A stretch of 64,000 nucleotides of DNA from Amaranthus tricolor (Eukaryota > Streptophyta > Magnoliopsida > Caryophyllales > Amaranthaceae), in contig NC_080050.1 in the NCBI RefSeq assembly GCF_026212465.1, positions 30,985,070 to 31,049,069 of the forward strand, written 5' to 3'. Positions within the stretch are counted from its first letter, which is position 1. Every line of letters starts with the position of its first letter. Both the position numbers and the translations under genes were made by a program. Shown piece by piece: positions 37,425-49,583 of the stretch. The notes under the pieces were generated by a model. That model did no database searches and was not told the origin of the DNA. It was given only the letters and a program-made list of their open reading frames with translations.

Positions 37425-37951
37425 TAAGGGTGTAAGTAATTTGGTGAAAAACCGAACAATGAACCAAACCAAATCGAATAAGTAATTTGGTTTGACTATA
37501 TTTTAAACTTGGTTTGGTTTGGTTTGGATTGAATTTTAATTATAATTCGGTGTTCAGTTTGGACTTGGTCTAAGGTCCAACAAAACCAAAAAAACCGAAA
37601 TGTTAAAGGCATGTTATATCTTCCATTTGATTTGTATTAATTTTTTCCCCTACTTTTAGATTTTTGTTAAAAGTTTTTTACTTATTCAAATTAAAAACCC
37701 TAAAATTATTTAATATTTATTTAGGAGCGTTAGAAAGAATAAATTTGAAACAACACATGCAAATTTGATTTTCTGTGCAAAATATGCAAATCAGTGCAAT
37801 TCGGTCTATTCGGTTCAATTTGAATTGGTACGTTAAAATTCGGTTCGGTTCAATTTAGATTATAAATATTAAAATTTAAATTTGGATTGAAAATATCAAT
37901 TTGATTTGGATTCGTATCAAATTCGAACCAAAAATCAAACTTTCACCCCTA
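37425..37951. mobile_element. hAT-type MITE with perfect 8-bp target duplication
   Basis: A 527-bp element starting taagggtgtaagt and ending actttcaccccta (imperfect inverted ends). It is flanked by an exact 8-base direct repeat, attctacc, at 37417-37424 and 37952-37959. The 8-bp duplication and taggggtg ends are diagnostic of hAT elements. The interior is rich in ggttcggttt / aaccgaac mirrored blocks. It ends 101 bases before the ATG of the D14-like pseudogene. Confidence 0.85.
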
Positions 37952-38052
37952 ATTCTACCACAACCACTACAGTAAAAAGAAAAAAAAAACAAAATTCTCT
38001 ACTAGTAAAAAGAAAACAAATTATAATCATACCCATAATTAAATTCCTCTGT

Positions 38053-41050
38053 ATGAAAATGGGTCAGAATCTGTTAGAAGCATTAAATGTAAGGGTAGAA
38101 GGAATAGGCGAAAATTATTTGGTGTTAGCCGATGGTTCTGTAACAGATCAATCGGCATGGCAAAGACTCCTTCCATACTTTACACCATATTTTCGAACCA
38201 TTCTTTACGATTTAGCTGGTGCAGGAAGCGTCAATCCTGATTTCTTCAATTTCCGTCGCTAAACAACTCTTGACGCTTTTGTTGATGATTTGTTTGATAT
38301 TCTTGACGCTCTTGGCGTTAGCCGTTGTGCTTATGTAGGTCATTCTATTTCCGCTATGATTGGACTTCTTGCTTCGATTCGGCGTCGGGACTTGTTCTCC
38401 AAGCTTATACTTATTGGCGCTTCGCCTAGGTAATTGCGTCGAAATGGATTAATTATTGTGTCATTGAGTTTTGGTCATATGGATTATGGATACAGTTTTT
38501 GATTGGATTGCTACCTAGGGTTCTAGTGGAATTGTTTTTTCGGTCGGTTAGTTTGACTTCCGTATCAATTAGAAATACCTTCAACAAATTAATTAGAATT
38601 ATTTAAAATTACAATATTAATGTTTAAAGGCTTTTGTCCATTACAATATTTTCAATATTGTTTTTTTTACACTACAGTCACTAAAATATCACTGTATATT
38701 CAGGTCAAATATTCATAGGATTTCGACTATTTTAGTTGTCGAAATTTAGATTAAGTAGTTAGTCGAAAACATAAGTTCGGTGGTTGAAATTTTATAATTT
38801 GATCTGAACGTTGTACAAGTTAGTATTTAAAGACTGTAATTCGAAAAAACTTAATTTAAAGGGTCAATTCACAAGTTATTTAATTAATTATAATTATATA
38901 CTCCTACTTCATATCATAATTGATTTACTTTCTCAATTTAACATTAAAGAAGATTATCAGCTAATTTTTCTTATTATTTACTAATAATAATATCCTACGT
39001 AAAAATGAGTTTTCTATTATCATTTAAATTTGCTATATTTTGAAAATCAAATTGAGTTTTCTATACTTGCTATGGTAAATTGATGATTAATTATAGAGAA
39101 TTTAGGGATTGAGTGAGAAATGTTTGATTTAATTTGATGATTAATTATTGACAATTTCAAATAAATTTCGAAAATTACAAAATTCTTTGATGAAAACCAA
39201 CTGAGTAAATGCTGTTTTAGTGATATTATTTTAATAATATAATTTTCAATATAATTTATCATAATAATAGTTGATTTTTAAAGTCAATCAAACAATTTGA
39301 ATAGCATTTAATGCTATTTAAATTTATGCAATCGAAAAAAGAATTTTATGAGATTTCATAGCGTAATAATACCACTAAGCTTACTCTAATTTGGTTAATT
39401 CACCACTGTTTTATAGATCCAATAATATAATTGACGATTTACATAATTTTGCCTACAAAAGTATATTAAATCATGTGGATTATATTATAAAGTTACACGA
39501 GCTTGTTCTTATGTTCAAGAACCTCAATTATTGGATATTATTCATTTGATATTCTTGAAACTTTTTATCTTTGTTGTTAGTGGATGATATAAGTCATTTA
39601 TTTCACAATTCTTATGTGGATATTTATTTATTATTTTCCCTCTTAATTTGCTGTATTGTGGCTAAAAATTATTTATACTATAAATCATAAAATTTAGCAA
39701 GTTAAAAGACGCAGTCCATTATATCAACCTGTTTAATTTCTTAAGGGGTTGGGTTGGATGATGGCAAATAATAGTCATAATTAATCGAATCAATTAATTA
39801 TTTGACCTAGTAAATTAATATGGCATATATATTAAACATACATGATCTATAAATGGATTATATAGGACTTGACGGAGGTGATCATTGAAATTTTAGAGAC
39901 CACCCATTATCTGCTTAGGGTTTAATCATAGGCGTTTAACGAGAAAATTATACTATTTAACACCTCAAAATTTTAATAGTAACCAATGCTAAAACAAGTA
40001 CTTTGGATTTTGTAAGACCTATCAATCAATGAAGAGTTAATGTTACAACTCTAATCAGATCTTTAAGGGAGTTAGGATCCTCTCTATTACTTAAACTGTA
40101 ATGGAGAGTCTATTATTCAATCTAATGGCTATTATTGCTTAAGAGAGTTTTAACAGAGGCATTTTGACATTTTATATTTTATTCTAAAATAGGTGTCAAA
40201 ATCTTAAAGTGGATAATAGAGAAAAGTAATTGAAAGATTTCTAATACCTTAAAGGGGCCTTGGCGCCTTGCCCCTCCATTGCATACAATTATACAATACA
40301 TTTGTGATATTTATTCCTTGAAAAACGTTGAACAAGTTTCAATTATTAACTATGTATGTTCTGATCAAATTGATTTTTGCTGATTGTAGTAGCTTTTTAC
40401 TGATTGAAACTGATATTCACTGTTTAAAATTCTATTTTTATTGATTGTAACCGATTTTTAATTTTAAATTATAATTGGGTTGTACTGATTAAAATTAATT
40501 TTTACTAATTGTAACTAATTTTAAACTGATTTTAACTATCTTATTTTTTAAGTTTAAATAAACATGGCCTAAATGCTACTAAATTGACAATATTTTTTAA
40601 TAAACAATTAATGTATATAGGTTCTTAAACGATCACGATTACCATGGAGGATTCGAAGAAGCAGAAATAGAGACCGTATTATCAGCAATGGAGGCTAACT
40701 ACGCAGCCTGGGTAAATGGGTTCGCTCCTCTAGCAGTTGGAACAGATGTCTCGACTGCAGTGCGCGAATTTAGTCGCACATTGTTTAATATGAGGCTAGA
40801 TATATCCCTTTTTGTTTGTCATATTGTGTTTAAATGTGATTTTAGAGGTGCTCTTGGACTAGTAAAAGTGTCTTGTTGCATTATTCAAACAACCAAAAAT
40901 ATGTCAGTCCCAACATCAGTAGCTACTTATATGAAAAACCATTTTGGTGGGAAATCCACTGTGATTATGCTCAATTTTGAAGGCCATTTGCCTCACCTTA
41001 GTGCGCCTGCCCTCTTAGCCCAAGTGCTTAGACGAGCACCTGCACAATGA
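38053..41050 (+). pseudogene. D14: Pseudogene of DWARF14-type strigolactone receptor (alpha/beta hydrolase)
   Basis: Two exons (38053-38429 and 40621-41050) with one intron, as in D14 genes. Together they match the whole approx. 267-residue protein: [92 protein letters not shown] at 38260-38262 replaces the conserved Tyr codon after FRR, with no splice sites able to remove it. Other key losses: the HGFG oxyanion motif reads DGSV, and the catalytic Asp (normally R-D-x-SVP) reads K-N-M-SVP. The catalytic Ser (GHSIS) and His (EGHLPH) remain. The frame is otherwise open to the natural stop, so decay is recent or slow. Intact D14 binds and hydrolyses strigolactone and recruits MAX2/D3 to degrade repressors of shoot branching. 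This copy should be unable to do so; an intact paralogue elsewhere is expected. Confidence 0.9.
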
Positions 41051-42410
41051 AATTTTATAGTCGAAATGAATTGAAGAAGGGAATTTTTTAGAAAGTTTAC
41101 TTAGTCAATTATAATCTTTTGGGATGAAGGCGTCGACATTGTTATTGTTGTTATGTTTGTGTTATTTGTGTATGTAGAATGTATGGAATATGGATCATAT
41201 CAAAATATATTCAATGTGTTATGCCTTCCCATTCAATATGATTTGGTATCTACATCTGTTCTGTAAATTGTAATTGTAGTAGTACCTGTATTAGTATTCT
41301 TATGCATTACATGGCATCTTCGTACCTAAAAGATTGAAATCACATGTTCTATTCGAGGGTATAGGATATTTGTATTCATGACATTTGTCACGTTTACCTT
41401 TTATACCATGTCAAATAACTAATATAATTAGATGAGTAAGGTTTTTAGTGCCAAAATGTAACAAGCTAATAGAGTCGGTGGATTTATGCAGGAAGATCAC
41501 GAAGGTCGTTCCATTACCATGCGAAATTAAAAAACATTTATCTATTCGAAGAATTCAAAATTACCATCCGATTTTTTTTTTTATTATTAATAGTTCTAAT
41601 GAACTATAAAAAATAGCGGTGAAGTCAAGACTTTTAAGTGAAAAAGTCATACCATAGCTGTATTTTAGGGATTATAAAACCGAAAAGCTAATTCATAGTT
41701 TCTAAGAGGCCAAAAATCATAAAAAGAAAATTTAATCAGCTGGCGGAAGGGGGCTCAAAACCATCCTAACCATCTCTTCTTTGCCTTGAAGCCTTTGTTT
41801 TACAAATATAGTGTTTACTATGTTTGTTGGATGCATAGGTGACCTTATGGTTGATATATGGAGTAGAAATAAGCTTATAGAAAATTTTCGTAGAGGTTGC
41901 TAAGGTATAAACTTGCTCGGTATAGCAAGCAAGTAAATTTATAATGGTCGGACAAAAAATAACTTCGGAGAAATTTTTGTTTCTAGGTGCTTAAAGCAAG
42001 CATTTTTATATTGATAGGGAAAATATCATTAGGTTTTCAATTTGATTCTCACATAATCCCTTCCTTTTCTTTAACATATTTTGTAATTAAAAAAAATTAA
42101 ATAAGCTAATTTAATGATAAAAATTTCTATTTAAATAATTTTTATGTGTACTTTATCAAAACTATAATTATTTCCAAATAAAATACTCCTACCTTCTTAG
42201 TATATTGTTAAATTTACTACTACTTTTTATGTTATAGTTGTTATATTTGACTTTTTATGAAATAATTTGCCAAGATCGATACGATGTTAAGAACTTTGAT
42301 GAACAATAATAATTTCAATGAACTAACAAACGTTTGATAAAATTTGCAAAATTGACACAATAATTTAAGGAGGTACACCCAATGATGGCTACATCCTCCG
42401 TGGTGTGTAG

Positions 42411-43035
42411 TTTCTTGTTTGTTTTAATGGAGTAAAACACTCTTACAAATGAAGTATTATAATTGAGTAAGAGATAATAACAATAGGCTATGTGTTTGGC
42501 CTAGGGGTTGTGTTTGATGATGATTTTGGATGAGTATCAGAGCTATCTATTTATAGTACTAAGTACATTCAATGACAATTGCTCACTTAATACATGCTTA
42601 ATGTTGAATGATGAATGAGTTGAAACAGCTCCAAGAACTTGAAGAGCAAAAAACAGCATCCTAGCTAGGCGCATCAGAGGAACTGCTTGACCAGAATAGA
42701 GAGCTCGATCGGTCGAGCGACCTGGTCGACCGGGCTACAGACAGCTATTGGACACATTTTATTTGTTCGCTCGACCCATCCAAGAGCTTGCTCGGTCGAG
42801 CGACCTTCAGTATTCTTTTGACAGTTTCTGCTCGAGCAAAGCATCTTCTAAAACCCTTTGCACTTCTTCATTAAACACCATTAAAACCAATAACTCCCAT
42901 GATACTTCAACAAATAAATCACACTTAATCACTATAAACATTAAGTTACTCACTTAATTCTCTTATCAATCGTATTTCACGCATGAATGTACACATAAAT
43001 TTGTGCACTCAATTCACACTATTCATAACATTTTA
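42411..43035 (-). mobile_element. LTR-like remnant, minus orientation, with ggtcgagc palindromes
   Basis: On the minus strand the block begins tgttatgaatagtgtg, has a clear ctataaatagatagctc TATA region near 42550 and then a short leader, as in an LTR with U3-R-U5 order. Upstream of the TATA lie several copies of gctcgatcggtcgagcgacc-type palindromes (42705-42810), also seen in the LTR-like block at 36.57 kb. The borders are estimates and no coding region is present. Confidence 0.35.
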
Positions 43036-44637
43036 CATAATTCAAAGTGTTATATTAATCCTTTATATAGTAAATTACGCATAATTAAATTTTATGAAAA
43101 ATTAATATGATGAAAGTATATGATCAAACAACTCAAACAAGATTTTACTTGACTATGTTTTTTCTTACATATTAATTACAATATATAAATAAATTTGATC
43201 GATAAACAGCGTCCAAATCATAACATAATTAATAGTATAATATAAGTAGTATTTCGGGATGAATGAAGCATATGATGATAATGGAGCATCGCCTTTTCTA
43301 GAAGTCTTGAATTGTGATGATAGCATAAAAAGTTAAATTATTTTCTCGTCGAACCCACTAATCCGATGATGCAAGTATGCAACCATATTAGACTGTCTTA
43401 TCCAATACTCTCTTTTTATTAATTTGAAGATTAAAAGTGTTTAAAAAGATTAAAGGTGCGTAAAAGGTAAATTTTATGAAAAAATAAAACAAATATGTCA
43501 ACAATTTAAAAATTTATTTAAATATGTGAATGAGATTTTAAAAAGGAGTGGTGTATGTCGGTCATAATTAAAAATAAATATAACATTTTAAAGTAATATT
43601 TTTTCAAATAATATATTTCTATTAGTAAATATTTCAAAATAGATATAATTATATACTATAACTATATAATTTAACTATAAGCTCTTTGTTTTATAAAAAT
43701 TGCCAAGCACTTGTCATTTCAATGTATCTCATAATCTCATTATATGACTTAAAGTTTCATATCAACTATCTATTTAACTACCTAATCCTTGTTTTTTTCA
43801 AAAGCCATAACGGAGATTCCTCGATTAATCATTTTTATATTGCATAATTAAGGTGGACTTTAGGGAAGCCAACTTTCTTTTACCAAAATGCACAATTTCC
43901 CACAACCATGCTTATTTTATTTAAAACGAAGTTTTCCAAGAATAGAAACATTATAAATACGAATAAAAATTGTACCGAATGATCCATATTATTTTAATGT
44001 GTATTAACTATAAATATAAAAATAATATATTTTTTACTTAATAATTATAATCAAATATAATCATTGAAAAATATTTGTTATTTTAATATTGATCCACACT
44101 AAAATAGTACAGATCAGGTCTATACAAAACTTATATTATAAATAAATAAATAGGTTAAGTTGGTTAAGAGTAGGTGACTTTGTTTGATTAAAAACCTATT
44201 AATTATGAATTGTTAACATGTTAGCATATGAAAATAACAGTCGAATAGTTTAGCATGTTGCATAATACGACTTATATGCATTTTTAATATTGTATTAAAA
44301 ATCAACATAATAAAAGATTAAAAATGAGCCATAATTTTTATGATGTGTTGGATCATTTAACAAAGCACACATAAAAAGATGATTATTTGATGCAACAAAA
44401 CTAATATCATAAATTTGCCACCAAAAGAAATACAAGAAAAAAACATATATAAAAGAGAGATATTCATCATCTCTCAGAATTTGCTTAATACATTCTCTTT
44501 ACAAACCTCTAAACAAAACTATTTACACTAATTTTCTTTTTTTTTCTTCTCATTCTCTTCTTCAGCTAATCTCTTGCTTTCCTTTCACGTATATAACTTC
44601 TTTTCTTTCTTTGTTAATCACCTTTCTTTATCTTTCA

Positions 44638-44745
44638 TTTGAGATATACTCTTTTGATCTTACTTATTTTGCTACATTTAATTTCAAAGCTTTTAAATTA
44701 AAAATAGTGTAGCAAAATAAATAAGACAAAAAAATACATCTCAAA
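44638..44745. repeat. Compact hairpin (about 105 bp), MITE- or foldback-like
   Basis: The left arm tttgagatatactctttt...cttattttgctac and right arm gtagcaaaataaataag...tacatctcaaa pair over roughly 35 bases with few mismatches around a short AT-rich loop. This could be a tiny foldback MITE. A small-RNA precursor is possible but unsupported. Confidence 0.6.
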
Positions 44746-45100
44746 ATATATTTACACACATCATACACCCTTTGCTCCTTGAACTTCACTCGGCCCGAAA
44801 CAACATAAGCCAAAACCCTCTTAATAAAAGAAGACCATTACTCGTTACTCGTAATCTATGAAATATATAAAAAAAAAAAAAAAAAAAAAAAAACCGCACA
44901 CAGACACACACGCACGCAACCTCTCTAGTCTCAACCCCAATAGTAATTAGTACTATTTTCTCCGTCTTTATATTTATAGTTGATAGTGACATTTTCTTAC
45001 ATAATATGTCACAATCAGATGCAAGTATTTTCAAAACGGAGGAAATAATATGATAATGGGGAAGGAAGGAGGACATGTGGGACAGAAAGAAGTGACAGAA

Positions 45101-48100
45101 TCAAATGTCTTTGGCAGCGATGTAGCCGGATCTTGGTTGCCGTAGAAGCTCAATCAATGTCTCAGCCTGTCCCACAATTCACAATTAAACCATCTTTTAT
45201 TTTTCTTTATGAATAAAACATCGTCATCACAACTAACATGCATCCAACATAAAGGGAAACACGTTTCTGAACACAACATTCATTCACACTACTTCTTTCG
45301 TTATCCAACTACTATTTATTTTGTTAGATTTTTGTACATTATTATTAGAGAAATTGTAAAAAATAAGCTTATTTTTGCTCGATTTGCTGAAAATAAACTC
45401 AACTACTATTTATTTCTAATTCTTAATTTAAAAAACAATTTTGCAAATTGTTGTAAACAATAAATTAATTTATTTCAACAAATACACCTAATAGAGACTA
45501 AGGAGGTTTATTTTGTATTTTGTTATTGACAATCTCTCACATTAATTTAATTTAATTTAAATAATGTAGAAGAATTGTAGCATGAGTCTTGTTGGTTTCA
45601 CATTTCATAATTCACATGTCCACCTAAATTATTGATGCTCCTAATTCCTAAACCAAACACAAAAGACACGTTGATTACTTTACTACTTATGCTAAATATA
45701 TATGATTAGATTAATCTCGAACCTCCTTCATTAATTGAGTTTGTGGCACATAATTGTCCTCATTAATTATTTCTGTAATTGTTCAATTATTTCGACCGCC
45801 TAAGGAAACAAACACTAAATATTTTAATTTATTGTTAGATTTATTAAATAAATACTTCCTCTGTTTTCTAATGTTCTTTCTATTTACTTTTTGCACAGTT
45901 TTTAAAGTAAAATTTAAGTTTTAATATCTCTAAATACGTATCATAAAACATTATACAAAATATATAATAAAAAAGTATACTTTAAACGAATCTAACAGGA
46001 TCCCACATGAAAATATTTTATCATCTATATATGCCATAAAAATCGTAATCAAATTTCTCTCTCTAAAAAGAATATTCTAAATGGGAAGATTAGGAAACGG
46101 AGTACTTCTATTGAGTTGTACATGATATTTAAACACATTTACTTGTGTTTGGATAAAAAATCAGAAGAGAAAAGAAAGAAAGGAAAGGGGCAAAGAGGGG
46201 GAGTCCATCTTATTTGTTTAGAAGAAAAAAAAGAATAAAAGAAGAAAAATCAGTATTTTTCCTCTAAATTTTTCCACTTTAAGAGAAGATTGTATTCTAG
46301 ATAAAGTTTATCAATGTTTTCCTTTCAAACCCAACCCCTTGAAATCCCTCCCCTCTCTTTTTGTTATTTAAACAATAAATTCTCCATCTTTTTAAATTTC
46401 TCCTCGTTCTTTCACTTTATTTCTCTCTGTCCAACACAGTGTTAGTACTTAGTAAGCCCATAAAAAAATCACTGGATCACATGTTCACTAAATATTTGTA
46501 AATTTAAGATGTCCTTTTGTTTTACTTTGATTGAGGGTTCTTGGCCCTATTGCAACATGGTTCAAATCTGTGAATCAAAATTGATAAGGTTTCACTTTCC
46601 TCGCTCAAAAGAAGCACAAACATTAATAAGATGTCAAAAGAATTGTACAACATATTTTCTATTGTGGGGTGAAGCGGCCCTAAGACGTGCATCTCTGTTA
46701 GTAAAAATTTACTCTCTTATTTATCAAACAATTAAACTAAAAATAATTAATAAATAATACGAAAAAATTTAGATTAAACTGTATATGTGGGAGTATGTTT
46801 TAAGTACGGTCAAAAAATTTTACTACAATAAGGGATGACAATATATTTTACGATATTTTATTACTTGACTCGAATGAAGATGATACTTAAATGATATATG
46901 TAGGGAACTTTACTCTTTTAGTCTCTTAATAACAAAAATGTTATTTTTATTAGTGATTACCTTTAAAAAAGTTTTCATTCATGACTTTCCATGAATAAAA
47001 TGTATATGATATTTAATAAGTCATTTTACTATAATTTATTAATTTCTAAAAAAGTGATTTCACTATAATTTATCAATTTCTAAAAAATCAAACAGATGTA
47101 CAAAGCGTCCAATTATAAAAAGTGTAATTTAGACAAATCTTACATTGCATTTCTATAAAAAATAATTGGTTTTAAAACTTAAACTCATAACCTTTTGAAA
47201 AGAAGAGATGTTTTCTTACACAAGTAAAAAGTAGTAAAAAAAGATGAGAAGATAGAGAAAGTGAAACCCACATGAGATGAATGGTAGGAGTAAAAAGAGA
47301 AGAATGCTTGGAAGTTGGGAAGTGGGATGATGGACAGTTAAAAAAAAAAATTAAAAAAAAAAATAAAACCTTTTTTAATATTGGTTAAATAGACAAATAA
47401 AGAAGCATCCTCTAAGTCTGATTTGTTGCAATTTGCACAAAGGGTTTAGGTGGAGTGATCCTCCATCCTCCACCTCAACTTTCCACAATCTATACCTTTA
47501 TCGACTCAGCCCTTCCCAGTTCCTTCTTACCTACTGTCTCTTTCTTTTCATTTCTTTTCCTCTTTTTCTCCAATAATTACACTTTTCATTTTAATTATTA
47601 ATGTATCCGTTTTAATTTACTTGCAACGCTTGCTTTTTTACGTAGTCTAATTGACTAATTTAATTTTTAATATCTCTAATTATGTATAATAAAAAATTAT
47701 AAAAATTTGATATTAATAATTTTTGCAATGAGACGAATCAAACAAGATCTCACTTGACTATATTTTAACTTATAGATTAAAAACTAATCACAAATTAAGA
47801 GTGATGATTGAATAGCATCATTTTACCTAATGTTACAACTAATATAAAACGGAGGAAATATATAAAATTTTAGATTCGATTCGCATAAGTTATTCTCTTT
47901 TCTCATTCCATCCTGTATTAATATTAATAAACAATAACAATAAATTTTTAAAAAGACTACTATCTTACACCTTGGTCCGTACCCACCAATTCCCACCTCA
48001 AGTTTATGGAATTGAAATGATACTTCTACTAATGTTTTTTTAAGTATTATTTTAATAAGTAACAATCACATAACTCAAGTTAAGAAACCCAAAGTTGATG

Positions 48101-49519
48101 TAACTGATATAATATTATAAAATAATCGAAGTAACATTTTCTCCTATTATATATTGTTAAAATAATATCATAACATAACTATTAACACTAAAATAGAGGA
48201 ACCTAAAGATGTTTGTTTAAATTAGAAAAACTAAAATGTGCAAATAACTAAAAAGTAGGTATGGTAAATAAATTCATATAGAGTGCAAAAGTAAACATCC
48301 CAATATATGTGCAAACAAACAAGCTCTAAGAAGAAATTTTTTCTAGAATGCAAATGTTGAATAAGAACATAAACTTGATAAGAAATTGTCTTGATCCTCC
48401 CAAAACCTCATTGTATTGATGATGTGATACAATGGGCTATTTGAGATTTGCAATTTTTCTCTTTATTATGATAAACAAAGATAAAGTTGAATACATCTAA
48501 AAGATTAGATAAGCCTTTTTTTTAACGTAAGATTAGATAAGTTAATTAAATAATAATTCGTCTTGTATCAGACTGTCTTACCATGAAATGAATTCATATA
48601 ATTACTATAGATAAATTTTGTCAAAACATCATTGTACTCCTATTTGATGTTTATGCTTTTTGGTTTCTTCAAAAAAGTAATGTTTAAACTTATTTCTCTT
48701 GATTTGTTCAAATGCTTATGTATTTAACCCATTTGAATTAATTAATTAATATTCTTGTTATTGTACACCAACAACCCTTGATTATTTGGAGTAAGGGCAA
48801 ATTTATTAAATTGTTTCAAAGAGACTATTAAACAATATTTGATAGTTTGAATAGGCAATGTCACCTACCAAGAAGTAGAAATTAAATTGAACTAACAGAA
48901 AAACCTACCAATGTAACTAACAACAGAATCATAGAATAGGGACGTCCATTTAAATTCAAACTTGCAATAAATTGAGTTAATCCTTAAACCAAAATATTCT
49001 AAAAAGTCTCCCTCCATTAATATTTCAAACGAAAGGAAAAAAATTTTGCATTCGTATTATTCATCAAACTAAACTATCATGACTAATTTGACCGGTTATT
49101 TCATAAGTTTATTTTATCCAAAACTTGGCTTTTTACAACTTGTTCAAATTAATTGATTCGTTTCAACAAGCTCCCTAAATCAGTTGAGTTACCAACATTA
49201 TTTTTAGCTAATTTGATCATATGAACATGCTTAGCAGCAACCAGCTAAGTTACCAAACTTCAACTTTTAATGTTTTGTACTATAGTTTTTATTTAGGAGT
49301 ACATTATTTAATTGACGCGGTTAAAACTTGCAAAAGAAAAAAAAATAAAAAAAAAGTGAGAATCAAACTCGTGAAACTAGCTAAAAAATAATTACTCAAT
49401 TAAGATAAGAACATTATAATTCTAATTTTTAAGAGCTGATTATATCTTCTTTTAGATTTTAAAATCACAATGATGCTAAATTTAGTCCCAAAACTTATAG
49501 ACTTAAAAAGTAAAACTTT

Positions 49520-49583
<64 letters not shown>

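Larger units (their letters stand above)
41051..45100. other. Intergenic, AT-rich, downstream of the D14 pseudogene and 3' side of the ARM gene
   Basis: No gene is supported. Contents are an LTR-like remnant (42411-43035), a partial Stowaway-like copy (about 43050-43215), a hairpin element (44638-44745), and a poly(A) run at about 44870-44893. 44450-44640 is CT-rich. About 44750-45100 is the likely 3' UTR of the minus-strand ARM gene. Confidence 0.5.

Noticed and set aside
38255..38270. Chance that an intron removes the premature stop in the D14-like gene
   Set aside because: No GT/AG pair is available near the stop without deleting conserved coding sequence, and other active-site residues are also lost.
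44786..45076. 96-codon open frame on the minus strand with a poly-Phe run
   Set aside because: It spans a poly(A) tract and microsatellite-like ca repeats, has no domain, and overlaps the probable 3' UTR of the ARM gene.
46500..46570. tRNA-like ggttcaaatctgtgaatc
   Set aside because: No matching acceptor, D-arm or anticodon arm could be folded around it.
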